Part shown: in pieces, positions 17,266 to 25,051 of the stretch | Layout of the letters: each line of letters begins with the position of its first letter | Numbering within the stretch: position 1 is the first letter of the stretch | Assembly: GCA_900469445.1 (NCBI GenBank) | Contig: UBXM01000003.1 | Span: 1-37,917 of the forward strand | Length of the DNA stretch: 37,917 bases | From: Hyphomicrobiales bacterium | Lineage (GTDB): Bacteria; Pseudomonadota; Alphaproteobacteria; Rhizobiales; Rhizobiaceae | Direction: 5' to 3' | The notes under the pieces: generated by a model | Told to the model about the DNA's origin: nothing | What the model saw: the letters and a program-made list of their open reading frames with translations, nothing else | The model's database searches: none | Made by a program: the position numbers and the translations under genes

Positions 17266-17592
17266 ATGGCTGACCTTGGACAGGATCCGGGCGCGATGTT
17301 TGGCGTCTGGGCGGCGAAGACGGCGGGGGCGTTTGCCGGTGCCGGAGTGTCGCTGATCTATCTTCTGCCGAAAAGCAGGCGCGAGGCGGCGAGCCGGTTC
17401 CTGACCGGCATGACCTGCGGTTTGATCTTTGGCGGGCCGACGGGATTGTGGCTGGCGGAAAGGCTCGGGCTTTCCGGCATGTTGTCGGGGCCTGAGACGA
17501 TGCTGGCGGGGTCGGCTGCGGCGAGCCTTAGCGCCTGGTGGGTGCTGGGGGCGCTGTCGCGGGTGGCGGAGCGATATGGCGAGCGGCGCTGA
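17266..17592 (+). CDS. GTA g3.5-like small membrane protein (DUF6107-like)
   Basis: A 108-residue protein with two or three hydrophobic segments (about residues 17-34, 49-72 and 83-98) at the g3.5 position, between portal and protease. The ATG at 17266 is preceded by AAGGAAT; the frame is open further upstream but only this start has a ribosome site and no hydrophilic leader. The start MADLGQDPGAMFGVWAAKT and ending RVAERYGERR resemble small proteins found at this position in rhizobial GTA clusters. Its role is not established. Confidence 0.75.
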   Translation: MADLGQDPGAMFGVWAAKTAGAFAGAGVSLIYLLPKSRREAASRFLTGMTCGLIFGGPTGLWLAERLGLSGMLSGPETMLAGSAAASLSAWWVLGALSRVAERYGERR

Positions 17593-17595
17593 TGT

Positions 17596-17796
17596 TCAGC
17601 AGTGACCGCCGCCACCGCCGGTATCGCTGCCGGTGACCAGAACGGCGCTGCCATCGGATTGATCCGGCCTGTCGAGCGCTGCCGCCATCAGTGGCTTCTT
17701 GAACATTGCCGGCGGATAAACGGCCAGCCGGATCGCTCCTGCGATCAGGGCGGTGCCGGATACGATGCCGAGTGCGATCAAAAATAGCATCTGCAT
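17596..17796 (-). CDS. Small hypothetical membrane protein, 66 residues, antisense to the GTA genes
   Basis: A minus-strand gene with GGAGGAC placed 5 bases before the ATG at 17796, a strong ribosome site; an alternative ATG at 17808 is four codons upstream. The product has a single hydrophobic N-terminal helix (MQMLFLIALGIVSGTALIAG) followed by a soluble tail ending GSDTGGGGGHC. A signal anchor is likely. It fills the space between the g3.5-like gene (stop 17592) and the protease gene, opposite to the GTA direction. No known family recognised. Confidence 0.6.
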   Translation of the reverse strand: MQMLFLIALGIVSGTALIAGAIRLAVYPPAMFKKPLMAAALDRPDQSDGSAVLVTGSDTGGGGGHC

Positions 17797-17905
17797 GTCG
17801 TCCTCCATTCAAGGGCGGCCAATGGCAGGATATCGCGACGCGGGTCGCGGCTCAATCCCCATGCCCTGCAAAGGGGCAGCTTCAATTCATTTGCAGGAGA
17901 TTTTC

Positions 17906-18523
17906 ATGCACGCTGACCGCGGGCGACGCGCCCCCATGCCTGTTCCGGCGCGCCCGGCACATCGTCCGACGGCGCGCAAATTCGCCAATCTGGAACTGGC
18001 TGGCATTACCGGTGACGGGACCTTTTCCGGTTATGCCAGCGTCTTCGGCGAGGTCGATCTCGGCCAGGACAAGATCGAGCGCGGGGCGTTTCTGAATTCG
18101 CTTGTCGCCCGTGGCGCGCCGGGGGTGCGGATGCTTTACCAGCACGACCCGAACGAGCCGATCGGCGCCTGGAAGACGATCCGCGAGGATGCCCGCGGGC
18201 TTTATGTCGAGGGCGTTCTTGCACCTGGTGTCGGGCGCTCGCGCGAAGTGTTTTCGCTGATGAAATCCGGCGCGCTGGACGGGCTGTCGATCGGCTTTCG
18301 CACCGTCAAGGCGCGCACCGATGCCAAGACCGGCGTGCGGCGCATTCTCGAAGCCGATCTGTGGGAAATTTCCGTCGTGACCTTTCCGATGCTGCCATCG
18401 GCCAGGGTTTCCGACGTCAAGCATGCCCGGTTCTTCCGCGACCGGGAAACCGAACTCGTCCGCCAGATGCGGCGGGCGGCGAAGATGATGTGGAGCTCCA
18501 GTCTGAAGGGAAAATCGATATGA
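17906..18523 (+). CDS. GTA prohead protease (g4), HK97 family U35
   Basis: A 205-residue serine protease that matures the capsid. Catalytic His80 (MLYQHDPNEPIGAW) and Ser128 (GALDGLSIGFR) are in the usual HK97 prohead protease context, with the leading FSGYASVFGEVDLGQDKIE. The start is the ATG at 17906 (MHADRGRRAP) preceded by GGAGATT; the frame is open upstream, in a proline-rich extension that is not typical. Its stop overlaps the capsid start as ATGA (18520-18523). Confidence 0.9.
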   Translation: MHADRGRRAPMPVPARPAHRPTARKFANLELAGITGDGTFSGYASVFGEVDLGQDKIERGAFLNSLVARGAPGVRMLYQHDPNEPIGAWKTIREDARGLYVEGVLAPGVGRSREVFSLMKSGALDGLSIGFRTVKARTDAKTGVRRILEADLWEISVVTFPMLPSARVSDVKHARFFRDRETELVRQMRRAAKMMWSSSLKGKSI

Positions 18524-19785
18524 CGGATGCGATGATGAAAGTGGCGCCGGAAGTGAAGGCGGTGCCGGAAACGATGACGGCGGCCTTCGACGAGTTCATG
18601 GAGGCATTCGAGGCCTTCAAGGATGTCAACGACCGCAGGCTCGGCGAGATCGAGCAGAAGCTGACATCGGATGTGGTGACCCGCGACAAGCTGGACCGCA
18701 TCAACCGGGCGATGGACGACCAGAAGAAGGTCATGGACCAGCTGGTGCTGAAGAAGGCGCGGCCGCAGCTCGGATCGTTCCGCAGCGGACGTGACGAGCT
18801 TTCGCCGGAGGCGGTGGAACACAAGGCGGCCTTCGATGCCTATGTTCGCCGCGGTGACGAGGCGGGCCTGCGCGAGCTGGAAGCCAAGGCGATGTCGGTG
18901 GGCGTCGGGGCCGATGGCGGTTATCTGGTTCCGGACGAGACCGATAGCGAAATCGGCCGTCGGATTTCCGTCGTGTCGCCGATGCGGGCGCTCTCGACCG
19001 TGCGCACCGTTTCGACCGCCGTGCTGAAGAAGCCGTTCGCGACGACCGGGCTTGCCACCGGCTGGGTGGCGGAGACGGCGGCCCGGCCGCAGACCAATGC
19101 GCCGCAGCTGGCCGAACTCTCTTTCCCGACCATGGAACTCTATGCCATGCCGGCGGCCACCCAGGCGCTGCTGGATGATGCGGCGGTCGATATCGAGGCC
19201 TGGATCGCCGGCGAGGTGGATATCGTTTTTGCCGAGCAGGAAGGCGACGCCTTCATTCGCGGCGACGGTATCAACAAGCCCAAGGGCTTTCTCAGCTATG
19301 CGGCCGTGGCCGACAGTGCCTGGACCTGGGGCAATCTCGGTTATATCGCGACCGGGGCCGCAGGCGCCTGGAAATCCACCGGTCCGGCCGACACGCTGGT
19401 CGATCTGATCTATGCGCTGAAGGCGGGGCACCGGCAGAACGGCACCTTCATGCTGAACCGCAAGGTTCAGGCCGATATCCGCAAATTCAAGGATGCCGAC
19501 GGCAATTATATGTGGCGCCCGCCGGCATCGGCCGGTCAGGCGGCGACCCTGATGGGCTTTCCGGTGGCGGAAGCCGAAGAGATGCCGGATGTGGCGGCGG
19601 GGTCCCTGTCGATCGCGTTCGGCGATTTCCGCTCCGGTTATCTCGTCGTCGACCGGGCAGGGGTGCGCATCCTGCGTGATCCCTATTCGGCCAAGCCCTA
19701 TGTGCTGTTCTACACCACCAAACGCGTCGGCGGCGGGGTGCAGAATTTCGAGGCGATCAAGCTGGTGAAGTTTGCGGTGAGCTGA
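18520..19785 (+). CDS. GTA major capsid protein (g5), HK97 fold
   Basis: A 421-residue HK97-type capsid subunit. It begins MTDAMMKVAPEVKAVPETM with a helical scaffold domain (about residues 1-115, charged and coiled-coil like), followed by the mature capsid part from about SVGVGADGGYLVPDETDSEI. Characteristic pieces are GLATGWVAETAARPQTNAP, IEAWIAGEVDIVFAEQEG-type spine helix, AFIRGDGINKPKGFL and the C-terminal FYTTKRVGGGVQNFEAIK. Protease cleavage near residue 115-120 is likely. It is translationally coupled to the protease. A RIME-like repeat lies in the gap to g6. Confidence 0.93.
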   Translation: MTDAMMKVAPEVKAVPETMTAAFDEFMEAFEAFKDVNDRRLGEIEQKLTSDVVTRDKLDRINRAMDDQKKVMDQLVLKKARPQLGSFRSGRDELSPEAVEHKAAFDAYVRRGDEAGLRELEAKAMSVGVGADGGYLVPDETDSEIGRRISVVSPMRALSTVRTVSTAVLKKPFATTGLATGWVAETAARPQTNAPQLAELSFPTMELYAMPAATQALLDDAAVDIEAWIAGEVDIVFAEQEGDAFIRGDGINKPKGFLSYAAVADSAWTWGNLGYIATGAAGAWKSTGPADTLVDLIYALKAGHRQNGTFMLNRKVQADIRKFKDADGNYMWRPPASAGQAATLMGFPVAEAEEMPDVAAGSLSIAFGDFRSGYLVVDRAGVRILRDPYSAKPYVLFYTTKRVGGGVQNFEAIKLVKFAVS

Positions 19786-19816
19786 CGGTGCTTTCTGCTC
19801 CATCCCGATCAAAGTC

Positions 19817-19956
19817 TGCCCCTCACCCTAACCCTCTCCCCGTCATGACGGGGAGAGGGGACGTGCCTTGCTCAACGTTAGCGGGGAACGGAGAGCTTGC
19901 TGCTTGCGCCCTTCTCCCCGCAAGCGGGGAGAAGGTGCCGGTAGGCGGATGAGGGG
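19817..19956. repeat. RIME-like mosaic repeat between g5 and g6
   Basis: A 140-bp element starting tgcccctcaccc and ending ggcggatgagggg-like, with inverted ends. Two hairpins lie inside: a perfect 28-bp palindrome at 19832-19859 and a 12-bp stem at 19910-19921/19924-19935. It closely resembles the copy at 23631-23771. Such elements are known as intergenic mosaic elements of rhizobia. It occupies most of the 196-bp gap between g5 and g6 and may affect transcript level or stability of the downstream tail genes. Confidence 0.85.
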
Positions 19957-19981
19957 TTTTTTATCCATCAAAGGACTCCCG

Positions 19982-20551
19982 ATGACCTATGCACTGATCA
20001 CTCCGCCTTCCGCGGAGCCGTTGACGCTTGCCGAGGTGAAGGCGCATTTGCGTCTCGATGGGGCGGAGGAGGATGTGCTTCTCTTGTCGCTCATCAGGAC
20101 CGCCCGGCAGTTTCTGGAGCGTGAGACTGGCCTGTGCCTGATCACGCAAAGCTGGCGGCTTTATCTCGATCGCTGGCCGAGGGACGGGGTGATCCGTCTC
20201 TTCAGGTCTCCCGTGCAAGTGATTCAGTCCGTTCGGGTTTATGGTCTCGGCGGCGCGCCGGTTCAGGTCTCGCTTGAAGATCATCTGCTCGATGGCGCGG
20301 GGCGACCGGCGCGGCTGTGGCTGAAACACACGCCCGTCACCGGACGCACGGTCAACGGTATCGAGATCGATTTTTCAGCCGGTTATGGCGAGGCCGGGAC
20401 GGACGTGCCGGACACGCTGAAACGCGCGATGCTGATCCAGATCGGCCACATGTTCGCCTTCCGCGGGGTGATCTCTGCCGAGCAGCAGCCGGCCGGTATT
20501 CCCGACGGTTATGAACGGCTGATTGCGCCGTTTCGGATGCGGAGGCTGTGA
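19982..20551 (+). CDS. GTA head-tail connector (g6 type, phiE125 gp8-like)
   Basis: A 189-residue adaptor protein that joins the portal to the tail. It begins MTYALITPPSAEPLTLAEVK and contains AHLRLDGAEEDVLLLSLIRTA followed by RQFLERETGLCLITQSWRL, the helical head-tail connector pattern. The start at 19982 is used, because the frame is also open across the RIME element upstream and that part is repeat sequence. It overlaps the next gene at GTGATG (20548-20553). Confidence 0.88.
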   Translation: MTYALITPPSAEPLTLAEVKAHLRLDGAEEDVLLLSLIRTARQFLERETGLCLITQSWRLYLDRWPRDGVIRLFRSPVQVIQSVRVYGLGGAPVQVSLEDHLLDGAGRPARLWLKHTPVTGRTVNGIEIDFSAGYGEAGTDVPDTLKRAMLIQIGHMFAFRGVISAEQQPAGIPDGYERLIAPFRMRRL

Positions 20552-20883
20552 TGGTCACGTTTTTCGATCCCGGCCAGATGACGGCGCGGCTTGTGCTGGA
20601 GACGCCGGTGAGCGAGCCGGACGGGCAGGGCGGCGCGGTGCTGACCTGGACCGAGATCGCCGCCATGTGGGCGAAGGTCGAGCCTGTGTCTTCGGTGCTG
20701 GCCGAAAGGGCCGGTGCGCAGATCGGGACGATGACGCATCGTATCTGGCTGCGCTTTCGTGAGGATGTCGCTGCTGGGCAGCGGTTTCGCAAGGGCGCGC
20801 GGCTGTTTATCGTCAAGCTGGTGCAGGATCCGGACGAGACCAGCCGTTACCTCACATGCCTGTGCGAGGAGGAGGCCCGATGA
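20551..20883 (+). CDS. GTA head closure/head-tail adaptor protein (g7 type)
   Basis: A 110-residue protein of the phage head-tail adaptor family. Visible pattern: MVTFFDPGQMTARLVLETPV, then DGQGGAVLTWTEIAAMWAKV and REDVAAGQRFRKGARLFIVK, as in the small beta-barrel head closure proteins. Starts at ATG 20551; a GTG at 20548 would overlap the previous stop by four bases. Its stop and the next start share ATGA (20880-20883). Confidence 0.85.
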   Translation: MVTFFDPGQMTARLVLETPVSEPDGQGGAVLTWTEIAAMWAKVEPVSSVLAERAGAQIGTMTHRIWLRFREDVAAGQRFRKGARLFIVKLVQDPDETSRYLTCLCEEEAR

Positions 20884-21278
20884 GTGCTGCCAACGCATTG
20901 CTGCAGGCGATCCATGCAAGGCTCGCCGGTGATGCCGGTCTGACGGCTCTGGTCGGGGTGGACGCTATCTCCGACCGGCTGTTGGCGCGGCCGAAATTGC
21001 CGGGGATCGTGATCGGCGAGATGGAGACCCGCGACCTTTCCACCGTGAGCGAGGTCGGCGAGGAGCATTTCCTGGCGCTGCAAATCTGGTCGGAGGGTGA
21101 CGGGCGGCGTCAGGCGCTGGAGATCGCGGCGAAGGTGACGGCACTGCTCGATAATGTTTCGCTGGTGCTGCAGGGCGCGGTGCTGGTGAGCCTTCTGCGG
21201 ACCGGGATGCGGACGCGGCGGGAGCTGAAAACGAAATATTATCTCGCCGAGATAAGGTTCAGGGCCGTGACGGAATGA
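20880..21278 (+). CDS. GTA tail terminator-like protein (g8, DUF3168)
   Basis: A 132-residue DUF3168 protein, in HK97-like particles the tail terminator. It begins MSAANALLQAIHARLAGDAG and ends with TRRELKTKYYLAEIRFRAVTE. The middle has HFLALQIWSEGDGRRQALEI, the conserved beta strand of this family. It starts inside the stop of g7 (ATGA). Its last 20 bases overlap the 3-prime end of the MFS transporter gene on the other strand. Confidence 0.85.
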   Translation: MSAANALLQAIHARLAGDAGLTALVGVDAISDRLLARPKLPGIVIGEMETRDLSTVSEVGEEHFLALQIWSEGDGRRQALEIAAKVTALLDNVSLVLQGAVLVSLLRTGMRTRRELKTKYYLAEIRFRAVTE

Positions 21279-22491
21279 GTTGCGTTCCCGCATTGGCCTT
21301 CCGAACCAGCGAGATCAGCATGATGATCGAGACGAGTGCGATGGATGCAAGCAAGACCGCTGCGATGAGTGCGGTCGCCGTGCCGGTGCGGTCGATCAGG
21401 GCGGTGAAGATGATCGGGGCTGCGGCATTGGCGATGTTCTGGGGCAGGGCGAGGCGGGTTGCCTGACGGCCGTATTCGCGCGGCGAAAAGAGTGCCAGCG
21501 GCAGCAGAGCGCGGGCGACCACGAGTATGCCCGAACCGAAACCGTAAAATGCGATGAAGATCCACAGCGTGTAGCTCGATGCCGGCAGGACAAGCAGGCA
21601 GGTGAAAGCGATGAGCATGAGGCTCAGGCCTGTGACCGTGGTGATGAACGGGTTGCCGCGTTTGCCGAGCAGCATATCGACGCCGCGGGCGGAAATGCCG
21701 AGCACGCCGCGGGCAGCGGCAAGCTGCAGGGCGAATTCCGGCGTGGCTCCGGCCTGATGCAGGACTTCGAGAAGCGATGGCGACAGGCCGAAGGTGACGA
21801 AGGAGGCGATGGCGGCGGTCATCGCCACCAGGAGGAATGCGAGCTTTTTGTCACGGGCTGTCAGCGGCACCGGCGCAAGGTCTGCCGTCGTATCGCTCGG
21901 GGCGTATTCGATCGGTTTTGGCAGGCAGAAGAGATAGAGCGGCATGCAGACGAAGGCATGCAGTGCTGCCGCCAGAAACAGGGTCGTGCGCCAGCCGATC
22001 ATGTCCGAAGACAGGCTCAGCAGCGGCCAGAAGATCGTCGCCGAAAGGCCGGTGAACAGCATGAGGATGGCGATGGTGCGTTTGCCGTCTATGCCTTCGC
22101 GTTCGACAACGGCGGTATAGGCGGGAGCCGACAGGACAAAGGCGCCGCCGAAGCCGAGAATGATCCACGACGCCGCATAGGTGACGATGCCGGTGGCGCT
22201 TGCCAGAAGGATGAGGCCGCCGGCGAAGAACAGCGAACCCGCAGCCATGACGCGGGCCGCGCCGTGGCGGTCGAGTAACCGTCCGACGAGCGGGCTCAGC
22301 AGCGCGCTGACCAGCATCATCACCGAAAGCCCGGCAAAGACGATCTCGTTTGCAAGCCCGAGATCGGGCGCCAGCCTGCGGCCGAGCACACCGACGGATT
22401 CGAAGGTCGTGCCCCAGCCGATCAGCTGTGTGACGGCAAGGACACCCACAGTCTGGGCCGAGCGGAGGGAAAAGCTCATGGGCGGAAACAT
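21259..22491 (-). CDS. Major facilitator superfamily transporter, antisense between g8 and g9
   Basis: A 410-residue transporter of the MFS with about twelve hydrophobic segments. The MFS motif A variant GRLLDRHGAARV (about residues 69-80) is seen between helices 2 and 3, and a cytoplasmic loop PIEYAPSDTTADLAPVPLTARDK lies mid-protein. The start is uncertain: ATG at 22491 or 22479 (MSFSLRSAQTVGVLAVTQLIG) fits the family N-terminus, whereas the frame is open to 22956 across g9 and that part is shadow. It interrupts the GTA order on the opposite strand and overlaps g8 by 20 bp. Substrate is unknown; drug or metabolite efflux is plausible. It looks like a passenger gene. Confidence 0.9.
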   Translation of the reverse strand: MFPPMSFSLRSAQTVGVLAVTQLIGWGTTFESVGVLGRRLAPDLGLANEIVFAGLSVMMLVSALLSPLVGRLLDRHGAARVMAAGSLFFAGGLILLASATGIVTYAASWIILGFGGAFVLSAPAYTAVVEREGIDGKRTIAILMLFTGLSATIFWPLLSLSSDMIGWRTTLFLAAALHAFVCMPLYLFCLPKPIEYAPSDTTADLAPVPLTARDKKLAFLLVAMTAAIASFVTFGLSPSLLEVLHQAGATPEFALQLAAARGVLGISARGVDMLLGKRGNPFITTVTGLSLMLIAFTCLLVLPASSYTLWIFIAFYGFGSGILVVARALLPLALFSPREYGRQATRLALPQNIANAAAPIIFTALIDRTGTATALIAAVLLASIALVSIIMLISLVRKANAGTQLIPSRP

Positions 22492-22612
22492 CACCACGGA
22501 CAGGGCAGGCAGGTCTCGGCTGTAGCAGGTCGGGTGGCGGTGGAGAAGTGGCCCTGACGAAGATGCGTGAAGAAGCACGACCAAGAAAATCCAATCGGGA
22601 AGGAATGCGAGC

Positions 22613-23020
22613 ATGACAGCGCAGAAGGGCAGGGACCTGCTTTTGAAGGTCGATGAAGGTGGGACGTTCATGACCGTCGCGGGGCTGCGGTCGCGGCGAC
22701 TGGCCTTCAACGCGGAAACCGTGGATGTGACGGATGCCGAAAGCGTCGGGCGCTGGCGGGAATTGCTGGGCGGCGCGGGCGTGCAGCGGGCATCGCTGAC
22801 CGGTGCCGGCATCTTCAAGGACCAGGTAAGCGACGAGAAGGTGCGCGCCGCCTTCTTTGCTTCGTCGATATTGAACTGGCAGGTGATCCTTCCGGGCTTC
22901 GGCATCATTACCGGGCCGTTCCAGGTGACGGCGCTGGAATATTCCGGCGAGCACAATGGCGAGGTGCGGTTCGAGCTGGCGCTGGAATCGGCGGGCGCGC
23001 TCGTATTCGGAGAGCTGTGA
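22613..23020 (+). CDS. GTA major tail protein (g9, TP901-1 type)
   Basis: A 135-residue tail-tube subunit. It begins MTAQKGRDLLLKVDEGGTFM and contains GLRSRRLAFNAETVDVTDAE, WRELLGGAGVQRASLTGAG and PFQVTALEYSGEHNGEVRF, the order seen in TP901-1-type major tail proteins of GTAs. GGAAGG upstream of 22613 is the ribosome site. The region 22492-22612 between it and the MFS gene holds no other gene. Confidence 0.9.
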   Translation: MTAQKGRDLLLKVDEGGTFMTVAGLRSRRLAFNAETVDVTDAESVGRWRELLGGAGVQRASLTGAGIFKDQVSDEKVRAAFFASSILNWQVILPGFGIITGPFQVTALEYSGEHNGEVRFELALESAGALVFGEL

Positions 23021-23382
23021 TGGTGGGGGCTGTTGGTAACGGCGGTCGCGCCAACCGGCGGCGCGGCGAGGTGGAGGCGGTGATGGACGGCGAGCGCCGT
23101 ATCCTCTGCCTGACGCTCGGAGCGCTGGCGGAACTGGAGGCGGCGTTTGCGGCGGACGACCTGAGCGGGCTGGCGGCTCGTTTTTCCTCCGGCGGGCTGA
23201 GGGCTGCCGACATGATCCGCATCATCGGCGCTGGCCTGCGCGGCGGCGGCAATCTGATTTCCGACGACGAGGTGGCGGCGATGAGCGTCGAGGGCGGGAT
23301 CGCCACCTATGCCGGCATCGTCGGCGATCTGTTGACGGCAACCTTTGCGGGGCGCGGGGAGGCGATTTCACCAAACCCTTGA
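23020..23382 (+). CDS. GTA tail assembly chaperone (g10 type)
   Basis: A 120-residue protein of the GTA gp10/tail chaperone type. The pattern GEVEAVMDGERRILCLTLGA then LAELEAAFAADDLSGLAARF and ADMIRIIGAGLRGGGNLISD matches small GTA proteins after the major tail gene. Starts at the ATG at 23020 or at the GTG at 23017, which would overlap the g9 stop. It overlaps g10.1 by four bases (TTGA). Confidence 0.8.
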   Translation: MVGAVGNGGRANRRRGEVEAVMDGERRILCLTLGALAELEAAFAADDLSGLAARFSSGGLRAADMIRIIGAGLRGGGNLISDDEVAAMSVEGGIATYAGIVGDLLTATFAGRGEAISPNP

Positions 23383-23645
23383 GTGCCGCGGCAGGCGAGG
23401 ATGGGCGCGACGGCAGGGGTGGGGCGGCAACGCCGTTTCCCTGGGATGTCGTCATGCATGTCGGCCTCTGCCTGCTGCGGCTTCCGCCGAAGGATTTCTG
23501 GGCGCTGACGCCGGTCGAGTTCTTTCTGATGAGTGGCGGTGCGAGGCCGCGCGCGATCGGGACCGGGAGGGGCGAGCTGGAGGCGTTGATGCGGGCGTTT
23601 CCGGATCGACGAATGAGCGTTGAGGAGGCTTGCCCCTCACCCTAG
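23379..23645 (+). CDS. GTA tail assembly chaperone-like small protein (g10.1, rcc01693 type)
   Basis: An 88-residue protein with the pattern FPWDVVMHVGLCLLRLPPKD FWALTPVEFF and LEALMRAFPD, typical of the g10.1 position. It starts with a TTG at 23379 (MSAAAGEDGR) overlapping the g10 stop; no ATG lies near. The last four residues (CPSP) and the TAG stop are encoded by the start of the RIME-like element at 23631, which therefore truncated or replaced the original gene end. The conserved part is retained. Confidence 0.75.
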   Translation: MSAAAGEDGRDGRGGAATPFPWDVVMHVGLCLLRLPPKDFWALTPVEFFLMSGGARPRAIGTGRGELEALMRAFPDRRMSVEEACPSP

Positions 23646-23771
23646 CCCTCTCCCCGTTCTGACGGGGAGAGGGGACGTGCCACGCTCGGAAGTCGAGAGG
23701 GATGCAGACGGTTGCGGCTCGCGTCCTTCTCCCCGCCTGCGGGAAGAAGGTGCCGGCAGGCGGATGAGGGG
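23631..23771. repeat. RIME-like mosaic repeat between g10.1 and g11
   Basis: A 141-bp element much like the one at 19817-19956, with the same ends and hairpins (stem at 23646-23673). Its first 15 bases supply the last codons and stop of g10.1. It separates the head and early tail genes from the tape measure and tail-tip genes. Confidence 0.85.
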
Positions 23772-23812
23772 CGGGCGCGGGCATATCCTCGCAGAGGAGG
23801 TTGCCGAACGAT

Positions 23813-23831
23813 GCAGGCGGATGAGGGGCTG
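23813..23831. repeat. Solo terminal segment of the RIME-like repeat
   Basis: gcaggcggatgaggggctg repeats the end of the complete element 40 bp upstream and matches the first 17 bases of the window. It lies just before g11, and could be a remnant of a second element or a duplication. Confidence 0.7.
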
Positions 23832-23847
23832 AGGCTCACGGAGAACA

Positions 23848-24390
23848 ATGATGGAAAACGACGATACGAACATGTCCGCAACGCTTTCCGGTGCCGAGGC
23901 GCTGTCGGATGTGATGGCGGATCTGGAGGCGCGGTCGCAGCGGTTCGGGGCGGCGCTGACCGGGGCCATGCGGTCGGCGACGAGCGGCGGCAAGGGGCTT
24001 GAGGATGTGTTGCGCGGGTTGGGAAACCGGCTGGTGGACATCACGCTTGCAGCCGGTCTGAAGCCGCTGGAAGGGCTGCTCGGCAATGCGGTGGGATCGC
24101 TGATCGGTTCGGTGACGCCCTTTGCCGATGGCGGCGTGGTGCGGGCGCCGAGCTATTTTCCGATGAATGGCGGCACGGGTCTGATGGGCGAGGCGGGGGC
24201 GGAGGCAATCCTGCCGCTCAAGCGTGGGGCGGATGGCTCGCTCGGCGTGGCTTCGGCTGGCGGCGGCGGGGGAATGCCGCAGATCGTCTTCAACGTGACG
24301 GCGACCGATGCGGCAAGCTTCCGCAAGAGCGAGGGGCAGGTTTCGGCCATGCTGGCGCGCAGTGTCATGCGCGGCCGCAGGGGACTTTAA
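23848..24390 (+). CDS. GTA tape measure protein (g11), short
   Basis: A 180-residue tape measure protein with ADLEARSQRFGAALTGAMRS-type N-terminal helix, LRGLGNRLVDITLAAGLKPL and the C-terminal FADGGVVRAPSYFPMNGGTG with LMGEAGAEAILPLKRGADGS, the hallmark of GTA/phage lambda-like tail tape measures. The length is small, consistent with the short tail of GTA particles. Two adjacent ATG codons (23848 and 23851) can start it. A GGAGAA ribosome site precedes. Confidence 0.88.
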   Translation: MMENDDTNMSATLSGAEALSDVMADLEARSQRFGAALTGAMRSATSGGKGLEDVLRGLGNRLVDITLAAGLKPLEGLLGNAVGSLIGSVTPFADGGVVRAPSYFPMNGGTGLMGEAGAEAILPLKRGADGSLGVASAGGGGGMPQIVFNVTATDAASFRKSEGQVSAMLARSVMRGRRGL

Positions 24391-24412
24391 GCGGGCTGTG
24401 GGAGAAGGCGGC

Positions 24413-25051
24413 ATGAGCGGGTTTCACGAGGTGCGTTTTCCCTTGCGGGTGGCGCTTGGGGCAAGCGGCGGGCCGGTGAGGCGCACCGATATCGTCAACC
24501 TGTCGAATGGGCGCGAACAGCGCAACCAGCGCTGGCGCGACAGCCGGCGCAGTTACGATGCCGGATCGGGGATCCGGTCGCTTGCCGATCTTTATGCGGT
24601 GCTGGAGTTTTTCGAGGCGCGCCGGGGCCAGCTTTACGGGTTCCGGTTTCGCGATCCGGTGGATTGGGCCTCGTGTCCGCCGGGTGGGACGGTTTCGGCG
24701 ACGGATCAGGTGATCGGCACCGGTGATGGGACGAACGCTTCGTTCCCGCTTGTAAAAGCCTATCGGGATGCCGGTGGCGGCTGGACGCGGCGGATAACCA
24801 GGCCGGTACCGGGAACGGTGCTGGTCTCTGTGGATGGTGTGGCGGTGGCGAAAACGGCCTATTCGGTGGAGGTGACGACCGGCATCGTCAGCTTCGCGGC
24901 TGGCCATGTGCCTGAAGCCGGGGCGCTGGTCGAGGCCGGATATGAATTCGACGTGCCGGTGCGTTTCGATATCGACCGGATCGACGTCAATCTCGCGCAT
25001 TTCGACGCCGGGCGTATTCCGACCATTCCGCTGACGGAGATACTGGCATGA
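24413..25051 (+). CDS. GTA distal tail protein (g12, DUF2460/TIGR02217)
   Basis: A 212-residue distal tail protein. It begins MSGFHEVRFPLRVALGASGG and contains RTDIVNLSNGREQRNQRW, DSRRSYDAGSGIRSLADLYA and FFEARRGQLYGFRFRDPVDW, the DUF2460 signature, ending FDIDRIDVNLAHFDAGRIPT. The start at 24413 has GGAGAAGGCGGC upstream; the frame is open farther left, but only over g11 shadow sequence. It overlaps g13 by four bases. Confidence 0.93.
   Translation: MSGFHEVRFPLRVALGASGGPVRRTDIVNLSNGREQRNQRWRDSRRSYDAGSGIRSLADLYAVLEFFEARRGQLYGFRFRDPVDWASCPPGGTVSATDQVIGTGDGTNASFPLVKAYRDAGGGWTRRITRPVPGTVLVSVDGVAVAKTAYSVEVTTGIVSFAAGHVPEAGALVEAGYEFDVPVRFDIDRIDVNLAHFDAGRIPTIPLTEILA

Noticed and set aside
18202..19812. 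536-codon open frame opposite protease and capsid genes
   Set aside because: Shadow of two strongly supported genes; spans a gene junction and has no recognisable domain.
21280..22278. 332-codon plus-strand frame within the MFS gene
   Set aside because: Composition of a shadow (Gln, Arg, Asp, His, Gly rich); the minus-strand frame has MFS helices and motif A.
22492..22956. N-terminal extension of the MFS frame up to 22956
   Set aside because: It lies opposite g9 and has no transporter-like sequence; true start is near 22491 or 22479.
19817..23771. Palindromic repeats as a CRISPR array
   Set aside because: Two isolated 140-bp elements almost 4 kb apart with no spacers or cas genes; they are mosaic repeats.
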